A stretch of DNA of 64,000 nt from Floridanema aerugineum (GTDB taxonomy: Bacteria > Cyanobacteriota > Cyanobacteriia > Cyanobacteriales > Aerosakkonemataceae). The DNA lies in NCBI RefSeq assembly GCF_041929345.1, contig NZ_JBHFNQ010000052.1, positions 101,796-165,795 of the forward strand. Reading direction: 5' to 3'. The position numbers and the translations under genes were made by a program. Under the pieces are notes generated by a model that saw nothing but the letters and a program-made list of their open reading frames with translations, was not told the origin of the DNA and ran no database searches. Positions 17,565 to 26,332 of the stretch are shown here, piece after piece; position 1 is the first letter of the stretch; each line of letters opens with the position of its first letter.

Positions 17565-18437
17565 CTAGCGAGTTTTCATCCAATCAACACACTTTTCCAT
17601 CTGCTTTTGCATGGTTTCTTTGTCAGCATGATAGCGTCTACCATGTCCGGGCAATACCCATTCAAACTGATAATTTGCTAATTTTTCCATTGACTTAATT
17701 AGTTCTGTCCAAGAGTACCAACAATGCTCGCGGAAAGCATATAATTGGTTTAATGTTTCCGACCAAGCTAAGTGATCGCCTGTGAATAAAAAGCTGTTTT
17801 TGTAAAGTAAAACTGTGTGACCTTTGGTGTGTCCGGGAACGGGAATAATTAACAAATCTGGGGCAAATTCAATTGGATCGGTCCCAGAAATTTGAATTTC
17901 TACATCACGAGTTCCAGTGTTAATTTCATCTTGGTGTAAAATGCGATCGCAACCAAAATGTTCTTGAAACTTTTGATGATCTGCTACATCATCTCTGTGA
18001 GTTAAATACAAATAACGAATCCCACCCATTGCTTCAAAACGTTTGACAAGGGGCGGCGTAAACCGAGGGGAATCTATTAAGATATTCCCTTCGGGGCGAG
18101 TAATGAAATAACTGGCAGCAGCAAAGGATTTTTCGGAATGATAGCCGCAATGATAAACATTTTCGGCGACTAAAATCGGGAAGGTTTCTTGAACTTCTTT
18201 AATATCTGTTGGTTTTTCAACTGTGCCAATGGAAGCAGTGGGACAGGACAATAAAGCCTGCATTGCTTTGACTCTTTCGCTGAGATTGGCAGGTTGATGA
18301 TAAACTGCTGATTGTTCTCCTGCTTCATAAAAAACTTCCGGTGCCATCCACCGACAAGTATCGCAGTCAATGCAGGTGCGATCGACATAAAAATCGCCGT
18401 TCACATTTTCGGAACGACGTTGGTGGAGATGTGCCAT
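17565..18437 (-). CDS. Ferredoxin-like domain fused to metallo-beta-lactamase-fold hydrolase
   Basis: 290 residues. The N-terminal ~70 residues carry C22xxC25xxC28 and C65-P, a single-cluster ferredoxin arrangement (CIDCDTCRW ... LLSCPTASI). The rest is a metallo-beta-lactamase fold: THRDDVADH (147-154, metal site, with Asp where the second His usually is), PVPGHTKGHTVLLY, FTGDHLAW and VLPGHGRRY. The combination suggests a redox-linked or cluster-carrying hydrolase similar to plant and cyanobacterial proteins of this layout; substrate unknown. It starts 12 bases after the WecG-like gene on the same strand, so the two are probably co-transcribed. Confidence 0.8.
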   Translation of the reverse strand: MAHLHQRRSENVNGDFYVDRTCIDCDTCRWMAPEVFYEAGEQSAVYHQPANLSERVKAMQALLSCPTASIGTVEKPTDIKEVQETFPILVAENVYHCGYHSEKSFAAASYFITRPEGNILIDSPRFTPPLVKRFEAMGGIRYLYLTHRDDVADHQKFQEHFGCDRILHQDEINTGTRDVEIQISGTDPIEFAPDLLIIPVPGHTKGHTVLLYKNSFLFTGDHLAWSETLNQLYAFREHCWYSWTELIKSMEKLANYQFEWVLPGHGRRYHADKETMQKQMEKCVDWMKTR

Positions 18438-18449
18438 TTTGCAACGTCT

Positions 18450-19202
18450 TTATTTGCGAGAAAAATTGCTCAATAAAGCTTTCCAAGCAAACAGGGGTAA
18501 AGCTAACATTCGCCGCCAGCGCCAAGGTTCTTGGTAAAGCCGATATAGCCATTCTAGATGATTTTCTCGGAACCACGCGGGGGCACGAGTTTTCGTTCCT
18601 GCCCAAATATCTAAACTACCACCTACACCGATCCAAATTGCTTTAGGACAAAGGTGGCGATGTTTGGCGATCCAAAGTTCTTGGCGTGGTACTCCTAGCC
18701 CGACGAAAATTAAACTTGGTTGTTGTTCTTTTAAGGTTTGGTGTAGTTGTTTTTCTTCTTCAGCTGAGAGATAACCGTTTTGAGTGCCTGCGATCGCCAA
18801 TTTTGGACATCTCTCCTGCCACATTTCGGCAGCTTTAGCTGCTACCCCCGGCGCACCACCAAAGAAAAATACAGGCATTGGTTTACTTAATTGTCCCGCA
18901 TATAACAGCAGAGTTTCTGCTAACTCAATTCCTGGACAACGCTTCACTTTTTTACCTTTCAACCACAGGTAAAGGACGACTCCAGAACCATCAGGAATAA
19001 CTAAATCTGCTTGCTTTATAATTTGGGCTAAAGTGGCGTTCTTTTCCGCCTGCATCGTCATTTCTGCATTTAACGTAATGACCTGCCCGCCTACTTGCTG
19101 GTGCAACTGCGCGATTAGCCAACCTGGGTAATCATCTAATAAGTGTACTGGCAGTCCCAGTACAGAAAAGCTAAGCGTGTTAGTAATGATTTGTTCTTGC
19201 AC
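18450..19202 (-). CDS. WecG/TagA/CpsF family glycosyltransferase
   Basis: 250 residues, the normal length for the family. Signatures: VITLNAEM (catalytic region), LVIPDGSGVVLYLWLKGK, RCPGIELAE, FFFGGAPGVAAKAA, and the C-terminal GLGVPRQELWIAKH...GVGGSLDIWAGTKTRAPAWFRENHLEWLYRL. The family transfers N-acetylmannosamine-type sugars to lipid-linked intermediates in wall or exopolysaccharide synthesis, working at the inner face of the membrane. No polysaccharide cluster surrounds it. The start ATG at 19202 is followed by a normal N-terminus. Confidence 0.92.
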   Translation of the reverse strand: MQEQIITNTLSFSVLGLPVHLLDDYPGWLIAQLHQQVGGQVITLNAEMTMQAEKNATLAQIIKQADLVIPDGSGVVLYLWLKGKKVKRCPGIELAETLLLYAGQLSKPMPVFFFGGAPGVAAKAAEMWQERCPKLAIAGTQNGYLSAEEEKQLHQTLKEQQPSLIFVGLGVPRQELWIAKHRHLCPKAIWIGVGGSLDIWAGTKTRAPAWFRENHLEWLYRLYQEPWRWRRMLALPLFAWKALLSNFSRK

Positions 19203-19324
19203 AAACTCTCCTCACGTTCTCTATGCAGCATAGTTTACCTTGACGCTGCATTGCTGTGTAGTTCTTCAAAAAATTAAAGTCTGTTTCCGTTACTTCTTCT
19301 TCAATGTTAATAGTTTAGTGACCT

Positions 19325-19456
19325 TCAGACCGCCTTTTTTACAGAACCATCAGCATAAAGTTCCAAAGGTACTAACTCCACTTTACCGTTAACTTTCACT
19401 TTCGAGTAAACAATTCGCAAAAAAGGAGAATTATTTTTATTGTATTTAGTACACAT
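19325..19456 (-). CDS. 43-residue small protein
   Basis: The reverse strand from ATG at 19456 to TGA at 19325 encodes 43 residues. It begins MCTKYNKNNSPFLRIVYSKV, continues with KVNGKVELVPLELYADG and ends SVKKAV. A strong ribosome site, AGGTGAG, lies five bases before the ATG. The peptide has an amphipathic beta-like pattern, no signal peptide and no repeats. I do not recognise a family. The gene stands alone in a 570-base gap, upstream of the WecG-like gene and on the same strand. Evidence is the ribosome site and the protein-like composition only. Confidence 0.5.
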   Translation of the reverse strand: MCTKYNKNNSPFLRIVYSKVKVNGKVELVPLELYADGSVKKAV

Positions 19457-19774
19457 ATCGCTCACCTGCTTTTTATTCTCGGTTGAACACTTTAACCATT
19501 TCTGGGGCTTGAATTGTTTTTGTTTCCTACTTATCTTCTACAAAACTGTCCTTTAAGTTACCGGAAATATCAGTTGATTTTTTAGAAAGATTATGCAAAA
19601 ATTTAGCAAAATAGATTTAAAAGTATCCGCCCAATCCTTAGTAATTGAAAAACTCGGATAAACTAGTACCAGGAAAAAGGCTAAAAATTAAGCTATACCC
19701 ATGAAATCCGGTGTGCTTCTACTCAATTTAACTTCAAGCCAAGGGGCAAATATTCCGCAAAAATCGCCAAAAAT
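19457..19774. other. AT-rich spacer upstream of the GH15-like gene
   Basis: About 318 bases with no convincing ORF, RNA or hairpin. It must hold the promoters of the divergent small ORF and of the GH15/kinase-like gene, but no clear -10/-35 pair stands out. Confidence 0.5.
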
Positions 19775-22700
19775 ATGATGAAAAACCAGCTTTCTGAACT
19801 GCAAGCACGCTTAGATTATTACTATCAACAAATTCAGACTGTAATTCTCGATCGGCAAAATCCGATTACAGGTTTACTACCAGCCTCGACAGCCATAAAT
19901 GCTCATGGAGATTATACAGATGCTTGGGTGAGAGACAATGTTTACAGTATTTTGGCGGTTTGGGGATTGGCATTAGGATATCGGAAGTTAAATGATGACT
20001 TTGGACGTAGTTATGAGTTAGAACAAAGCGTCGTGAAATTGATGCGGGGATTGTTATTTTGCATGATGCGTCAGTCTCACAAAGTCGAAAAATTTAAAGA
20101 AACTCAATCTCCTTTAGATGCTTTACACGCCAAATACAATACCAATACAGGTGATATTGTGGTTGGTGACGATCAGTGGGGACATTTACAGTTAGATGCA
20201 ACTTCGCTGTTTCTCCTGATGTTGGCACAAATGACTGCTTCAGGATTACACATTATTTATACACTGGATGAGGTGAATTTTGTCCAGAATTTAGTTTATT
20301 ATATCGGGCGGGCTTATCGCACACCAGACTACGGTTTATGGGAAAGAGGTAATAAAATTAATCACGGAAACCCAGAATTAAATGCTAGTTCTGTGGGAAT
20401 GGCAAAAGCAGCTTTAGAAGCAATTAATGGGATAAATTTGTTCGGAATTAGGGGAAGTCAAGCTTCGGTAATTCACGTTTTACCAGATGAAATTGCTAGG
20501 GCTAGAATTACTTTAAAGTCGATTTTACCAAGGGAATCTAGCTCAAAGGAAGTGGATGCTGCTTTATTGAGTGTAATTAGTTTTCCGGCGTTTGCGGTTG
20601 AGAACGAACAGTTAGTGGAACGCACTAAAAAGAAAATTATCGACAAATTAGCAGGTCGTTACGGTTGTAAACGTTTCTTGAGAGATGGACATCAAACAAC
20701 GATCGAAGATCATACCCGTTTACATTATGAACCTTGGGAATTAAAGCAGTTTGAAAATATAGAATGTGAATGGCCTTTGTTTTTCACTTATCTATTTTTA
20801 GATGGGTTGTTTCGCGGGGATAAGGAACAGGCGCAAGATTATAAAGAGAAGTTAGAAGGTTTGTTGGTAGAAAGGGAAAGTTTGCGGTTATTACCTGAAC
20901 TTTATTATGTACCAAAGGATAAGATCGAGGCTGAGCGATCGCACCCTAAAACCCAAACTCGCCTACCTAACGAAAATGTTCCCTTAGTTTGGGCGCAAAG
21001 TCTGTATTATTTAGGACAGTTATTAAATGAAGGGTTAATTGCGATCGGAGATATCGATCCTTTAGGCAGACATTTGTGTAGAGGGAAAGAATCTAAACCT
21101 TTAGTTCAAATTGCCCTTTTAGCAGAAGATGAAGACTTACAAATTAAATTAGCAGATTACGGAATTCCTGCTCAAACACCCCGACAAGTAGAACCAATTC
21201 AAGTGCGCCAAGCAAGTGAATTATCCACAATTTACACGCAAATTGGACGTAATGATAAGTTAAGTTTAACAGGCCGTCCGGTGCGAAGATTACGGAGTTT
21301 AACTACTTCGAGAATTTTCCGAGTTCGCGGAGAAACAATCGTTTTCTTACCCGCATCTTTGGATAAACAACAGTTTTACTTGACCTTAGATTACCATTTT
21401 CTACTAGATCAAATTAGAAGCGAATTAGCTTATATTCAGCGCAACTGGATGGAGTTGGGAAGACCAACAATGACTTTGCTGTTAACTCATTCCATGCTGG
21501 AAACGGGAAGTGAAGCATTGTTGGCATTAATGCAAGAACTCAATTCTGGTTATTGCAATGGTGTGCAGATTAAATTGGGCAATTTGCAACAATTTCTGCA
21601 AACATCTGCTAAAGAAAGAATTGATTTTATCCATGATTTTGAATTCACTCAATCTCCGGTTCAAAATACAGCATCAGTTAAGTATTACTTGATTTACAAC
21701 CCGGAAAAAAACTGGCCTTTGGGTCATACTCAGGAATTCAAGTTAGAGTATGAAACTGATACCAGATTTCTGATTAATTGTTTGCGAGATTCGCAAAATA
21801 TTTACGAACAAGTTGAGTTACTGCAAACATTAACTCGGTTGAAAAGTGTAAATTTTGACACTGGTTTAGGAGGGCCAAAACATCCAGTCACCGTAGCAGA
21901 TTTACTCAATGAAATTTACGAAAAAGCAGTCAGAGGTGTAGCGGATAAAACATTTAACCAGTCATCAATTCACTGGACGGTAATTCGTCGCGCCGCAGGT
22001 TTAAGGGGAATGGTGGATATTGGGTTATCGGATGCAGTGACAGATATTTTAGTACGACAAAAACAGATTTCTGTGGGTAAAGCTTATAGTGAAGCTTCCT
22101 TAATTACTCGACCAATGTCGCATCATGAAATTGACGAAAAGATTAAAGAGTTTTGTGGGGAAGATATTCGCGATCGCGTTCTCACCCAAGAAATTTTAAT
22201 CTATATTGGTTTATTAATCAAGTCAGAACCAGACTTGTTTAACGGTTTGCTAACCTTAAGAGTTGGGTATTTAATTCTGTTAATCACCAGCGAATTAGCA
22301 CAGGAATTAAAAATTACCCAAGACGAAGCGCACGAATATTTAATGACATTAAGCCCCTTTGAAGTAAAAAGCCGTGTGCGTGAAGTAATTGCTGGTTATG
22401 AAGGCATGAATCAGTTGTTACGACAACAAGAATCTTTGCACGTCAAACAATCAGAAACAGATATTGAATGGGTTGTACTTCCTGAAAAAGAAGAAGAATC
22501 ACAAACTGATAAATGGTTGCAGAAACGCCAAAGAGATGGCGCTTTAAACCGAGTTCCAAAAGATTTTTATCCTCGCGTTTGGCAATTGTTGAAACATTGC
22601 AAAGGTTTAGTAATTGGGGATAAATTGGAGAGACGCAACCGTTTAGATAGTGAATGGTTGCTAGCAGAAATGACTCCGGGAGAAAAGAACTTTGCTTTGC

Positions 22701-23017
22701 AAATTGAGCATTTGTTGAATAAGATTGTTGCGCCAGAGTATCGCCAGGTTAATATTGAAACATTGATGGAATTATCGGCAATTGCGGAACGTAACCCGGA
22801 TTTAAGAATAGAAGATTACATTGTTTTAGATGTGTTAATTGGTCATGCTGTCAGGTTAGCATTTTTGGATAAGTTTCCTGAAAAAGGCGATCGCTATGAT
22901 GAGTATAAAGCAGCTGCTTGGCGGTCTTTTTATGAAACCTCTCCTTATACCTGTGCTACTTTTGTAGTGAAAGCGTTCCGCTTCTTAACTCAGTTTGGAA
23001 AAGCGAGTGCAGCATGA
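19775..23017 (+). CDS. GH15 / phosphorylase-kinase alpha/beta-like protein
   Basis: 1080 residues, the size of cyanobacterial members of this family. The N-terminal half is a GH15 alpha/alpha-barrel: DYTDAWVRDNVYSILAVWGL near 45-65, GDDQWGHLQLDATSLFLLML near 130-150, YGLWERG. A middle region follows (IYTQIGRNDKLSLTGRP) and a C-terminal part like the regulatory tail of phosphorylase kinase alpha/beta (GLRGMVDIGLSDAVTDILVRQKQ). Family members bind or hydrolyse glucans; in animals the fold serves as a regulatory subunit. Whether this one is catalytic is not clear. ATG at 19775 or 19778 are equivalent. Its stop overlaps the start of a DUF29 gene. Confidence 0.85.
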   Translation: MMKNQLSELQARLDYYYQQIQTVILDRQNPITGLLPASTAINAHGDYTDAWVRDNVYSILAVWGLALGYRKLNDDFGRSYELEQSVVKLMRGLLFCMMRQSHKVEKFKETQSPLDALHAKYNTNTGDIVVGDDQWGHLQLDATSLFLLMLAQMTASGLHIIYTLDEVNFVQNLVYYIGRAYRTPDYGLWERGNKINHGNPELNASSVGMAKAALEAINGINLFGIRGSQASVIHVLPDEIARARITLKSILPRESSSKEVDAALLSVISFPAFAVENEQLVERTKKKIIDKLAGRYGCKRFLRDGHQTTIEDHTRLHYEPWELKQFENIECEWPLFFTYLFLDGLFRGDKEQAQDYKEKLEGLLVERESLRLLPELYYVPKDKIEAERSHPKTQTRLPNENVPLVWAQSLYYLGQLLNEGLIAIGDIDPLGRHLCRGKESKPLVQIALLAEDEDLQIKLADYGIPAQTPRQVEPIQVRQASELSTIYTQIGRNDKLSLTGRPVRRLRSLTTSRIFRVRGETIVFLPASLDKQQFYLTLDYHFLLDQIRSELAYIQRNWMELGRPTMTLLLTHSMLETGSEALLALMQELNSGYCNGVQIKLGNLQQFLQTSAKERIDFIHDFEFTQSPVQNTASVKYYLIYNPEKNWPLGHTQEFKLEYETDTRFLINCLRDSQNIYEQVELLQTLTRLKSVNFDTGLGGPKHPVTVADLLNEIYEKAVRGVADKTFNQSSIHWTVIRRAAGLRGMVDIGLSDAVTDILVRQKQISVGKAYSEASLITRPMSHHEIDEKIKEFCGEDIRDRVLTQEILIYIGLLIKSEPDLFNGLLTLRVGYLILLITSELAQELKITQDEAHEYLMTLSPFEVKSRVREVIAGYEGMNQLLRQQESLHVKQSETDIEWVVLPEKEEESQTDKWLQKRQRDGALNRVPKDFYPRVWQLLKHCKGLVIGDKLERRNRLDSEWLLAEMTPGEKNFALQIEHLLNKIVAPEYRQVNIETLMELSAIAERNPDLRIEDYIVLDVLIGHAVRLAFLDKFPEKGDRYDEYKAAAWRSFYETSPYTCATFVVKAFRFLTQFGKASAA

Positions 23018-23448
23018 GTAAAACTTTGTACGAAACAGATTATTTGAAATGGATTGAAACCACCGTAGCGAAGTTGCGAATGGGGGATTATTCACACATT
23101 GATTGGGAAAATTTGATTGAAGAAATTGAGGACATGGGAAAAAGTGAACGCAGGAGTTTAGAAAGTAATCTAACAGTAATTATGACTCACTTACTGAAAT
23201 GGCAATATCAGCCAGAATTCCGCAGTGGTAGCTGGAGAGGTAGTATTAATGAACATCGTAGACGCATTCGCAAAGCTTTGAAAGATTCGCCTAGTCTTAA
23301 ACCTTTTTTAGCAGAGGTTTTTGCCGAATGTTATGCGGATGCAGTGGAACAGGCGATCGCAGAAACTGGACTTTCTGTGGAGGTGTTTCCCGAAATTTGT
23401 CCTTATAGTTCTGAGGAAATTTTGAGTAGTGAATTTTTGCCGGAGTGA
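23014..23448 (+). CDS. DUF29 family protein
   Basis: 144 residues with the complete DUF29 pattern: YETDYLKWIETTVAKLRMGD, then WENLIEEIEDMGKSERRSLE, HLLKWQYQPEFRSGSW, INEHRRRIRKAL, then DSPSLKPFL and a Pro-Tyr-containing end (EICPYSSEEIL). DUF29 proteins are small helical proteins, numerous in cyanobacteria, of unknown function. The ATG overlaps the stop of the 1080-residue GH15-like gene by four bases (ATGA), so the two are translated from one message. It is clearly diverged from the two DUF29 copies near 36.5-37.5 kb. Confidence 0.88.
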   Translation: MSKTLYETDYLKWIETTVAKLRMGDYSHIDWENLIEEIEDMGKSERRSLESNLTVIMTHLLKWQYQPEFRSGSWRGSINEHRRRIRKALKDSPSLKPFLAEVFAECYADAVEQAIAETGLSVEVFPEICPYSSEEILSSEFLPE

Positions 23449-23478
23449 GCGATCGCACTTAAATATCATGTACATAAT

Positions 23479-23506
23479 GTAGAGACGTTATATATAACGT
23501 CTCTAC
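23479..23506. repeat. GTAGAGACGTTATATATAACGTCTCTAC palindrome family, single copy
   Basis: A perfect 28-base palindrome (arms GTAGAGACGTTATA/TATAACGTCTCTAC) follows the DUF29 gene by 30 bases, with aaggtttt after it. It belongs to the same family as 17521-17554 and 37526-37580 but has a different centre. It may act as a terminator between convergent genes. Confidence 0.75.
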
Positions 23507-23562
23507 AAGGTTTTGAGTTATACCTAATCTAGAGTAAACCTGTCTAATTTAGCTTGCTTAAG

Positions 23563-24636
23563 TTATTTACAAAAGTTGTGTCTTATTAAGAACTCACTTA
23601 GCAATCGTTCAGCTATTTCTATAGCTTTATTTAGGTAAGAGAGAACTTTCTTAATATTATCTGTCTCTTTTTGATTAGCTTGAGAATTGATGTTTAATTC
23701 AGATAACCTGTCTTCATAGGAACGAATAGAATTTCGGAGTTTTTGAATCAATTCTTTTGCTTCAGCTTTAATTTGTGTGCAAGGAACGTTTTTCTGAGCC
23801 AAAATAATATCATTGAAAGCTACTAGAAATTTAGCAGCTTCAGGTATTACTAACTCTGGCGATTGAGTGAAAAGCGCACCGACTCCAGTTCCCGCACCTA
23901 CACCAAGAATTGCTCCACCACCTACAATCACGGCAACTCCACCTGCCATGCCAAAACCGCCTGCTGCGATCGCGCCTCCACCAAGCGCAGCAAGAACAGC
24001 AGAAATAGCCGCTGCTCCCGAAAGTCCAGGTGCAAGCAAAGGAGCAAGTACCGCAATAACCAGAGGCATAGCAACAGCAGCCGCTACAGCTACTACAACT
24101 GCTCCAATCAATCCGCCAAAAATAAGATTTAGGGGAAACTGTTGTTCTTGCAACTCACTCATAAATTTCTTGTAGCTGGATTTGAAAATTGTTACAAGAT
24201 ATTTTTCCACTTGTAAGATTTTGGCGTATGATTCTAGAGTCTGAACAATCCTAGAACGGAACTTATCGCTAAGTTTTAATTTTGCATATTGTTCGTCCTC
24301 TTCAACACCCAAAGGATGATAAATAACAAAAAGTGAAAGATTTAACAAAACCAGTTTTGGGATTTTCGGAGATTCTAGGTTAGATAACAGTTTTTCAACT
24401 TGGTTCTTAAGCTCAGTAAAGTCAGTAAAGATACGGAGTTCTTTTTCAGGTATTTTACTCTCCTGAACCTGACTCTGCAAAAAATTATTGATTGATTCTG
24501 TAAACTTACTCAACCAATGTTTCTTAAAGATTTTCTGTGCCGAATCTGTTTCATAGCGAATATCTTCTAGCGTCAAATGATATTCGTAGCTAAACATAAC
24601 TATTGCCCACTCAAGGCTTAATCCAAATTCTTTCAT
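23563..24636 (-). CDS. Membrane-hairpin protein of unknown function
   Basis: 357 residues. The first ~165 are helical, polar and Lys/Glu-rich. Then comes a ~90-residue, very hydrophobic, Gly/Ala-rich block (FPLNLIFGGLIGAVVVAVAA to GAGTGVGALF) with glycine-zipper spacing that could form three or four helices. The last ~90 are again helical with a coiled-coil stretch (LIQKLRNSIRSYEDRLSEL). No signal peptide. Long helices around a hydrophobic hairpin resemble alpha-helical pore formers and some eukaryotic-like membrane proteins, but I recognise no family. It lies between the DUF29 gene and two Uma2 genes; the latter are on the same strand. Confidence 0.6.
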   Translation of the reverse strand: MKEFGLSLEWAIVMFSYEYHLTLEDIRYETDSAQKIFKKHWLSKFTESINNFLQSQVQESKIPEKELRIFTDFTELKNQVEKLLSNLESPKIPKLVLLNLSLFVIYHPLGVEEDEQYAKLKLSDKFRSRIVQTLESYAKILQVEKYLVTIFKSSYKKFMSELQEQQFPLNLIFGGLIGAVVVAVAAAVAMPLVIAVLAPLLAPGLSGAAAISAVLAALGGGAIAAGGFGMAGGVAVIVGGGAILGVGAGTGVGALFTQSPELVIPEAAKFLVAFNDIILAQKNVPCTQIKAEAKELIQKLRNSIRSYEDRLSELNINSQANQKETDNIKKVLSYLNKAIEIAERLLSEFLIRHNFCK

Positions 24637-24766
24637 GTGAAAGCTCCAAAGGATACTGATGTTCTTAGCTCAGTATGCCCAAAAACTTTTGTCAGCTAAC
24701 ATAACAGTTTTGATTTTTTGCAAATTAAAGGTAGGCTCAAAAAAGCCGCCCCCCAGCAGGATGTTC

Positions 24767-24824
24767 CAATCAGAGGTACGTTGTTGCGCTTTAGCGCTAA
24801 AGCGCAACAACGTACCTCTAATTG
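24767..24824. repeat. Perfect palindrome, GTACGTTGTTGCGCTTTAGC family
   Basis: The 48 bases 24772-24819 are a perfect palindrome centred on gctttagc|gctaaagc with outer arms agaggtacgttgttgc. Pairing extends with one mismatch to 24767-24824. It is the cleanest member of the family also seen at 9788-9890 and 43679-43786. It sits nine bases after the stop of the Uma2 gene at 24833, so it may terminate that transcript. Confidence 0.85.
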
Positions 24825-24832
24825 ATGTAAAT

Positions 24833-25396
24833 TCACTCCAACAACCAACCAAAAATTTGTCCAACAGTTAACTGTAAATCACTAGCAAAAGATGGTACAG
24901 GTAATTGTGCTGCTACTTGATCAAAAACTTCCGGTTGCTGATTAGCAAGATAGACAAATATTGTCTGTTCTTCAGGATCAATTAACCAACCCATTTGTGT
25001 TCCATTTTTCAAACATTGCAAAATCTTTTTTGTAACTTTCGTTTGACTTTGTTCCGGTGATAAAATCTCAATTATCCAATCAGGTGCAATGGTAAAAATA
25101 TTAGCAACTTCGCCATTTCGATCGCGAGGTATTCTCTCCCAAAGAAACACAGATACATCTGGCACTATTGACTTTTCTGCAAAAGTACATCGCAGTTCGG
25201 GAAAAGCACGAGCAATTTTTCGGGGTTTTAATACTGCATTAATTACCGAAACTAACTCACCTTGAATTATACTATGTTTTCCTTTTGGCATTGGTTTTTG
25301 AATAATTTCTCCATTAATAAACTCACTAGCTGGTTCGGTTTCTGGTAGTGTGAGAAACTCGGCTAATGTTAGAGATTTATATGGTATTTGTACCAT
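24833..25396 (-). CDS. Uma2-family (DUF820) PD-(D/E)XK nuclease-like protein
   Basis: 187 residues with the usual Uma2 layout: a TLAEFLTLPETEPASEFINGE start, IVPDVSVFLWERIP (PD motif), DWIIEILSPEQSQTKVTKKI (E and K of the nuclease core) and GWLIDPEEQTIFVY. The fold is a restriction-endonuclease core with the catalytic acids conserved. The family is expanded in cyanobacteria, often near repeats, and its biological role is unsettled. Start ATG at 25396 gives MVQIPYKSLTLAEF, the common N-terminus. It lies 75 bases downstream of a second Uma2 gene on the same strand. Confidence 0.88.
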   Translation of the reverse strand: MVQIPYKSLTLAEFLTLPETEPASEFINGEIIQKPMPKGKHSIIQGELVSVINAVLKPRKIARAFPELRCTFAEKSIVPDVSVFLWERIPRDRNGEVANIFTIAPDWIIEILSPEQSQTKVTKKILQCLKNGTQMGWLIDPEEQTIFVYLANQQPEVFDQVAAQLPVPSFASDLQLTVGQIFGWLLE

Positions 25397-25471
25397 TTAA
25401 CGCTTCCCTAAAGTGTTTGGAATAATTTAAGTTTGTTGTTTTTGGGGAGCGATCGCAACTCCCCCTCTAAA

Positions 25472-26332
25472 TTATGACAAATAAATTTGCCGTAAATCTT
25501 CTAAACGCTCAACTGTTAACAAACTAGCTGTTATTCTTTGCAGCAAATTCAGATCGTCAATGGCAGAAATTTCTCCGAAAATATCTAATCCTTGATTGCC
25601 AAACTTAAGCTGTAAACCTAACTGAATACCTTGCAATAACGCTTGTTTTGTCTGATTTTGCGATGCTGTTAACTGGGATTGAGTTTCAGTTAATTGTGAT
25701 TGAGTTAGAATTAATCTAGCTGCTAATTCTTCAACTGTGGGAATAACATTTCCTTCAGCATCGCACCAACGCAACCAAGTAGCATTAGCACTTTCAAAAA
25801 TGCCTTGCCAAAGAGTTAAACCTAAACCTACTAAAGGGAACCAAAGGTCTGTTTTTGGTACGTAACGTCCAGCTTGTAATTGAAAGATTTGTAAGGGGGA
25901 ATCGCTCAATTCACCTAAAGGATCGTAAACTACATAATACATTACACCCATTCGGGCATAATCGGTGAATTTGCTACCCAGTTCGTTACCCGGAGTTTGC
26001 GAAACTATTTCAATGACAATTTCTGGAGGTTTGCCAAATTCCCAGAGTAAATAGGAACGGATATTTCGGTTTAACCAATCATCTGGAATGCTGACATTTA
26101 AGCTGAGGAATACATCAGGAACTATCGCGGGAAGACGGGAATTACGGAAGATTCCTACGTTAGCAGCTACGATAAATTGAATACCATCATTTAACTGATA
26201 ATTAGAGAGAACTTCCGTGAGGAGTCGCTGTTGTTTTTCGTTAATGAAACTATCCAAGGGAGTATCGTCTTCCTGTAGGATTTTGCTATTATCTGGGTAT
26301 TGACTGGGGTCAAGAATCAGATTTTCAGACAT
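25472..26332 (-). CDS. Uma2-family protein with C-terminal Gln/Thr repeat region
   Basis: 286 residues. The Uma2 nuclease core occupies about residues 25-200: AIVPDVFLSLNVSIPDDW, PEIVIEIVSQTPGNELGSKF, MGVMYYVVYDPLGEL. After it comes a seven-residue-period stretch (LTQSQLTETQSQLTASQNQT) that could form a coiled coil, and a helical tail with LQLKFGNQGLD. This longer type is a common second subfamily of Uma2 in cyanobacteria. It lies just upstream of another Uma2 gene; the 75-base gap allows co-transcription. Function unknown. Confidence 0.85.
   Translation of the reverse strand: MSENLILDPSQYPDNSKILQEDDTPLDSFINEKQQRLLTEVLSNYQLNDGIQFIVAANVGIFRNSRLPAIVPDVFLSLNVSIPDDWLNRNIRSYLLWEFGKPPEIVIEIVSQTPGNELGSKFTDYARMGVMYYVVYDPLGELSDSPLQIFQLQAGRYVPKTDLWFPLVGLGLTLWQGIFESANATWLRWCDAEGNVIPTVEELAARLILTQSQLTETQSQLTASQNQTKQALLQGIQLGLQLKFGNQGLDIFGEISAIDDLNLLQRITASLLTVERLEDLRQIYLS

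Noticed and set aside
23863..24175. Two plus-strand ORFs rich in Ser, Pro and Ala
   Set aside because: They are antisense shadows of the Gly/Ala-rich hydrophobic block of the protein at 23563-24636; composition is biased and no start signals are present.
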